Assembly: GCA_030323885.1 (NCBI GenBank)
Contig: CM059190.1
Span: 104,201,856 to 104,265,855, forward strand
Direction: 5' to 3'
DNA length: 64,000 nucleotides
Source of the DNA: Branchipolynoe longqiensis
Taxonomy: Eukaryota; Annelida; Polychaeta; Phyllodocida; Polynoidae
Of the stretch, positions 61,490-64,000 are shown piece after piece. The notes beneath the pieces were generated by a model that ran no database searches, had not been told where the DNA came from, and saw only the letters and a list, made by a program, of their open reading frames with translations. The translations under genes were made by a program, and so were the position numbers. The stretch's first letter is position 1. Every line of letters starts with the position of its first letter.

Positions 61490-61580
61490 TTACAAATTGA
61501 TACTTGTCCTTATCTAGCCTGGCGTTCGGCATTATTAGAATAGGTCAAGGAGCTGTGGAATGAGGAAGACCAATAATTGT
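61490..61580 (+). mobile_element. SINE-A variant fragment
   Basis: GACTTACAAATTGATACTTG..TTAGAATAGGTCAAGGAGCT then GTGGAATGAGGAAGACCAAT, the GACCAATTG-ending sub-family. Confidence 0.7.
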
Positions 61581-61655
61581 TCACTATTGATAGTAACCCT
61601 GGTTAAAGCTGCATAATCTGAAGAAAGGATGACATTTTCTAAACCTAAACACTTA

Positions 61656-61750
61656 AATAAATAAATAAAACATTTATATAGTGCCTGATCCAGCAAGCCG
61701 TTCTCAGGCACTTTACATAATAAATAAATATACAGGAAAATAAATTTCAC
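61656..61750 (-). promoter_or_regulatory. LINE 3' UTR stem-loop and (TTTA)n tail
   Basis: Minus strand after the stop: AAAGTGCCTGAGAACGGCTT then GCTGGATCAGGCACTATATA, forming a GTGCCTGA/TCAGGCAC stem, then AATGTTTTATTTATTTATTT. A 3' stem-loop plus short-repeat tail is the usual reverse-transcription start signal of such elements. Confidence 0.75.
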
Positions 61751-62380
61751 CTAGTTAAAAGCAGATTTAAACAAATGCGTCTTAAGACCTTTTTTAAAAG
61801 CACCAATAGATTTACAATCTGTGATATATCCTGGCAGAGCATTCCACAGTCTCGGGGCAGCAATACTAAAAGCACGATCCCCAAAGCCTTTTAGTCTGCT
61901 CCGAGGAACTGCTAACTGGCTGGAGACTGTGGAGTGCAGTGTTCAAACATTTGTTCTCTCCTGGAGCATGTCTCTCTTATATTCTGGAGCCTGATCATGC
62001 AATGCATGATATACAAGAAGCAGCACCTTTAAATCAATTCTCTTCTCCATAGGGAGCCAGTGTAATGATTTCAGCACAGGAGTGATGTGATCAAATTTCT
62101 TTGTACCCGTCAACAACCTGGCGGCCGCATTCTGTATATGTTGCAGTTTTGAGATACTTGACAGTGGCAGACCATACAAGAGAGCATTACAATAATCCAG
62201 GCGTGAACCAATGAAAGCATGAGTAACCTTCTCTAACGAGTCACATGTCAGGGCATCCTTGATGGATCTGAGATGTCTCAGTTGCATAAATGATGCCCTA
62301 CACACCGTCTTGATGTGATTAGACATATCACGAGTATTGTCAAAGATCACACCAAGATCACACTTATCAATATTTGACTA
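61751..62380 (-). pseudogene. LINE reverse transcriptase C-terminus, one internal stop
   Basis: Reading from about 62377: NIDKCDLGVIFDNT, SRLDYCNALLYGLP, LQHIQNAAARLLTGTKK, DHITPVLKSLHWLP, LLLVYHALHDQAPEY, then TGA at 61943-61945. In the same frame SQLAVPRSRLKGFGDRAF, RLWNALP and LKTHLFKSAFN follow to a TAG at 61751-61753. This is the standard post-palm C-terminus of CR1/L2/Jockey-type ORF2. A single TGA is the only lesion in 205 codons, so it is a young 5'-truncated copy. The upstream junction is MITE-2 sequence. Confidence 0.92.
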
Positions 62381-62466
62381 TGCATATCCAACTTAGATGC
62401 TGGTTCACTTATTAAACATTTGTTGCTGGTTAGAATGCTGAGTCAATTTAACAGAACCTGTCAATT

Positions 62467-62850
62467 GAAAGACACAAGACCGACGTATTATATATTGGAA
62501 TTTATTACCGTTCTTTCTTAGTGTTACATGTCAGAGTTCAAGAGATGATGATGTCTTTAAGATATTTCGGGGCTTACAGAACTTGACCCAATAGAATTCT
62601 TACAAGCTTGGGTGGGTGGGATGAATAAACAATGGATCCTGTAATGTAAGTGTTGAAGGAGCCGCAGCCGAGGTTGAAGTGAGCTAAAAAGCGAGCTAGT
62701 CCATTAAAGGTAAATTATGACGCTAGGAGGCACGCCAGTTGAGACGGCGGCCGAGATTTAGTCTATTAATAGAACAATTGCTGCTTTGTATCAAAGGGAA
62801 ATGAGACGTCGTTCATGCATATTCAATTATCCATGTTCTCATAACATGTA
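62467..62850 (-). mobile_element. LTR-like element LTR-3 nested in MITE-2
   Basis: CAATT occurs exactly on both sides (62462-62466 and 62851-62855), a 5-bp target duplication. The minus strand begins TACATGTTATGAGAACATGG and ends GGTCTTGTGTCTTTC. AATAAATTCC near the end is a polyadenylation-type signal. The start resembles LTR-2 (TGCATGTTATCGTAACATG). There is no coding region. Confidence 0.65.
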
Positions 62851-63058
62851 CAATTCTGAGGCTTATGATCTGAGAATTTATATATGCATATCAAAATTAA
62901 TTTTACTATTTGCACTTCAAATATACCCTGAATGTAATCATTAAAAATAAAGGTAACTTCAAATTATAGCACAGTACATCGTAGTAATCAACATAATGTA
63001 TTTGTCTTTTTTTATTTAAAGACAGAACCTCAAAACCAATGGAACTATGCAGCTTTAA

Positions 63059-63441
63059 TCAGCAAATGTATACAATAATAATGATTAAACAACACAGTCC
63101 ATGAAGTGTACTATATATATATATGATTTTGCAAACTTATAGTCAGTAGAGGGTCCCACGCCTACCCCACCCCCTTCTACACCTTCTGTCAAAACCTATT
63201 ACCTAACATTTTCTTGAAATTGACATAAAACCTGTCTTATGTAAGTCCCCACTGCAATCTCAGACTTCCGAGCCCATCATTAGGCCACACAATATTAAAC
63301 AGTTGTGACGGGATGCAACAATTGTGAAAATCATTCTGTTATGAGTTCCATTCATTGCCTATATAATGCCCTACTCAATATCAAGCTTGGTATTGGTGAT
63401 TGGATCCACTGATTTGCATATTTACACTATAATATATATGA
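63059..63441. other. No gene recognised
   Basis: AT-rich; (TA)n at 63112-63123 only. Confidence 0.35.
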
Positions 63442-63695
63442 GCCTGTCTCAAAAGGTGCTAACTCTTCGGGTTTTTTTTCCATAGTAACGATTGACACAA
63501 AACAGCACAGAAACGGTTACACTGAAAACACAAAAGGACATTTGCTTCAAATCAATATCTATTCTATTAGCATTATCAAACACCATGTAAAAAACAAATC
63601 AGTTTATCCTGAGCAAATGCATGAGTAAATAGTGTGTTGATCGTTACTATGGACAAAGTTTTGTCCCATATTGCTTAGCACCTTTTGAGACAGTC
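63442..63695. mobile_element. 254-bp MITE with about 50-bp inverted ends
   Basis: GCCTGTCTCAAAAGGTGCTA at the left and TTAGCACCTTTTGAGACAGT at the right pair with one mismatch. Further in, CCATAGTAACGATTGACACA pairs with TGTGTTGATCGTTACTATGG. The 110-bp centre is AT-rich and non-coding. Target duplication not clear. Confidence 0.85.
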
Positions 63696-63971
63696 TTATT
63701 TATTTGTATTAGAGATATGTTGTACCTTTTGGAAAAAAGAAGAGAGAAATACAAAGGAAGAAAGAAATGTTTAAAGACAATTCTAAAATCATGCAATACC
63801 ATGTGATGCATACGCACCAAGTGCATAATACTTTTGTTGAACTGGAATTGTATGCAGTTACTATTACAACTAATAGTTAATTTATATTATGCTTTTATTG
63901 TCGAACATGATTTTCATGTGGTTATTATTGGAACTGATAGTTTCATTTATGTACCAACAAATTGTACTGAA

Positions 63972-64000
63972 TGGCCGGAAGACCAGTGCTCTGGCACTGA
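63972..64000 (+). mobile_element. LINE-like 3' terminal hairpin repeat, copy 4 (cut by window end)
   Basis: ATGGCCGGAAGACCAGTGCT then CTGGCACTGA; AGTGC-TCTG-GCACT is a perfect 5-bp stem. The window stops before the expected CAATAGACTTATTCAG. Confidence 0.6.

Larger units (their letters stand above)
61607..63058 (-). mobile_element. MITE-2 carrying two nested insertions
   Basis: Left end AAAGCTGCATAATCTGAAGA to ATTTTCTAAACCTAAACACT (61612-61655). Middle GACTATGCATATCCAACTTA..ACAGAACCTGTCAA (62375-62466). Right piece CTGAGGCTTATGATCTGAGA..GGAACTATGCAGCTTTAA (62856-63058). A LINE and an LTR-like element occupy the gaps. Confidence 0.8.

Overview
This 64-kb window looks like repeat-dense, gene-poor animal nuclear DNA. 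The organism is most likely a mollusc or another lophotrochozoan. The reasons are several tRNA-derived SINEs with intact A/B boxes, decayed non-LTR reverse transcriptase C-termini, solo LTR-like sequences, many short inverted-repeat DNA elements and kilobase-scale minisatellites. There is no sign of compact bacterial or viral coding. One repeat (called SINE-D here) resembles, from memory, a sequence common in mollusc genomes; that placement was not tested. No complete cellular protein gene, rRNA gene, functional tRNA gene or CRISPR array could be supported. The one non-transposon coding candidate is a single THAP-like first exon on the minus strand at 58917-59067.

Family names used here are mine. 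SINE-A is about 370 bp: a tRNA-like head, then a conserved body ending near 'GATATGACCTTAGATGTTGC' and a CAACAA-type tail. SINE-B has a tRNA-like head with 'TGGTGTAATGGTTAGC' and often occurs as head-to-tail dimers. SINE-C is about 300 bp with a Leu-tRNA-like head. SINE-D is about 250-320 bp and ends near AATAAAGC. MITE-1 has ends reading GAGTTCAGGCACAAAACC..AACGCCAATCC. MITE-2 is about 350 bp with ends AAAGCTGCATAGTCCGATG. FB elements are foldback elements with ends like GGCCCAGTCACAC, usually next to TTAA. LTR-1, LTR-2/3 and a short 'TGTG..TATAAA' module are retroelement-terminus-like sequences.

Layout. 0-6 kb: foldback elements, MITE-1, SINE-C, a 640-bp inverted-repeat transposon, and an assembly gap abutting a 65-bp satellite. 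6-20 kb: purine/pyrimidine tracts, a LINE fragment, FB1-FB3, SINE-A copies, a local duplication and a TTGCC pentamer array. 20-33 kb: SINE-B dimers, LTR-like modules, MITE-1/2, 14-bp, 22-bp and 33-bp minisatellites, two LINE 3' fragments, FB4 and an LTR nested in a SINE. 33-46 kb: pyrimidine tracts, a CA-rich minisatellite, a 587-bp inverted-repeat element, a 1.7-kb 16-bp minisatellite, a 70-bp array and LTR-2. 46-64 kb: FB5, many SINE-A copies, LINE fragments, G-rich tracts, nested SINEs, LTR-1, the THAP-like exon, a 10-bp minisatellite lying inside a SINE, and a MITE-2 holding both a LINE and an LTR-like insertion.

There is no gene network to describe. The biology visible is transposon-on-transposon layering, which gives a relative insertion order at many loci, and repeated birth of tandem arrays, some of them inside transposons. 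The strongest candidates for something under-described are the TTAA-flanked foldback group whose arms are made of 10-11-bp tandem repeats, and the dispersed TATA-bearing terminal module.
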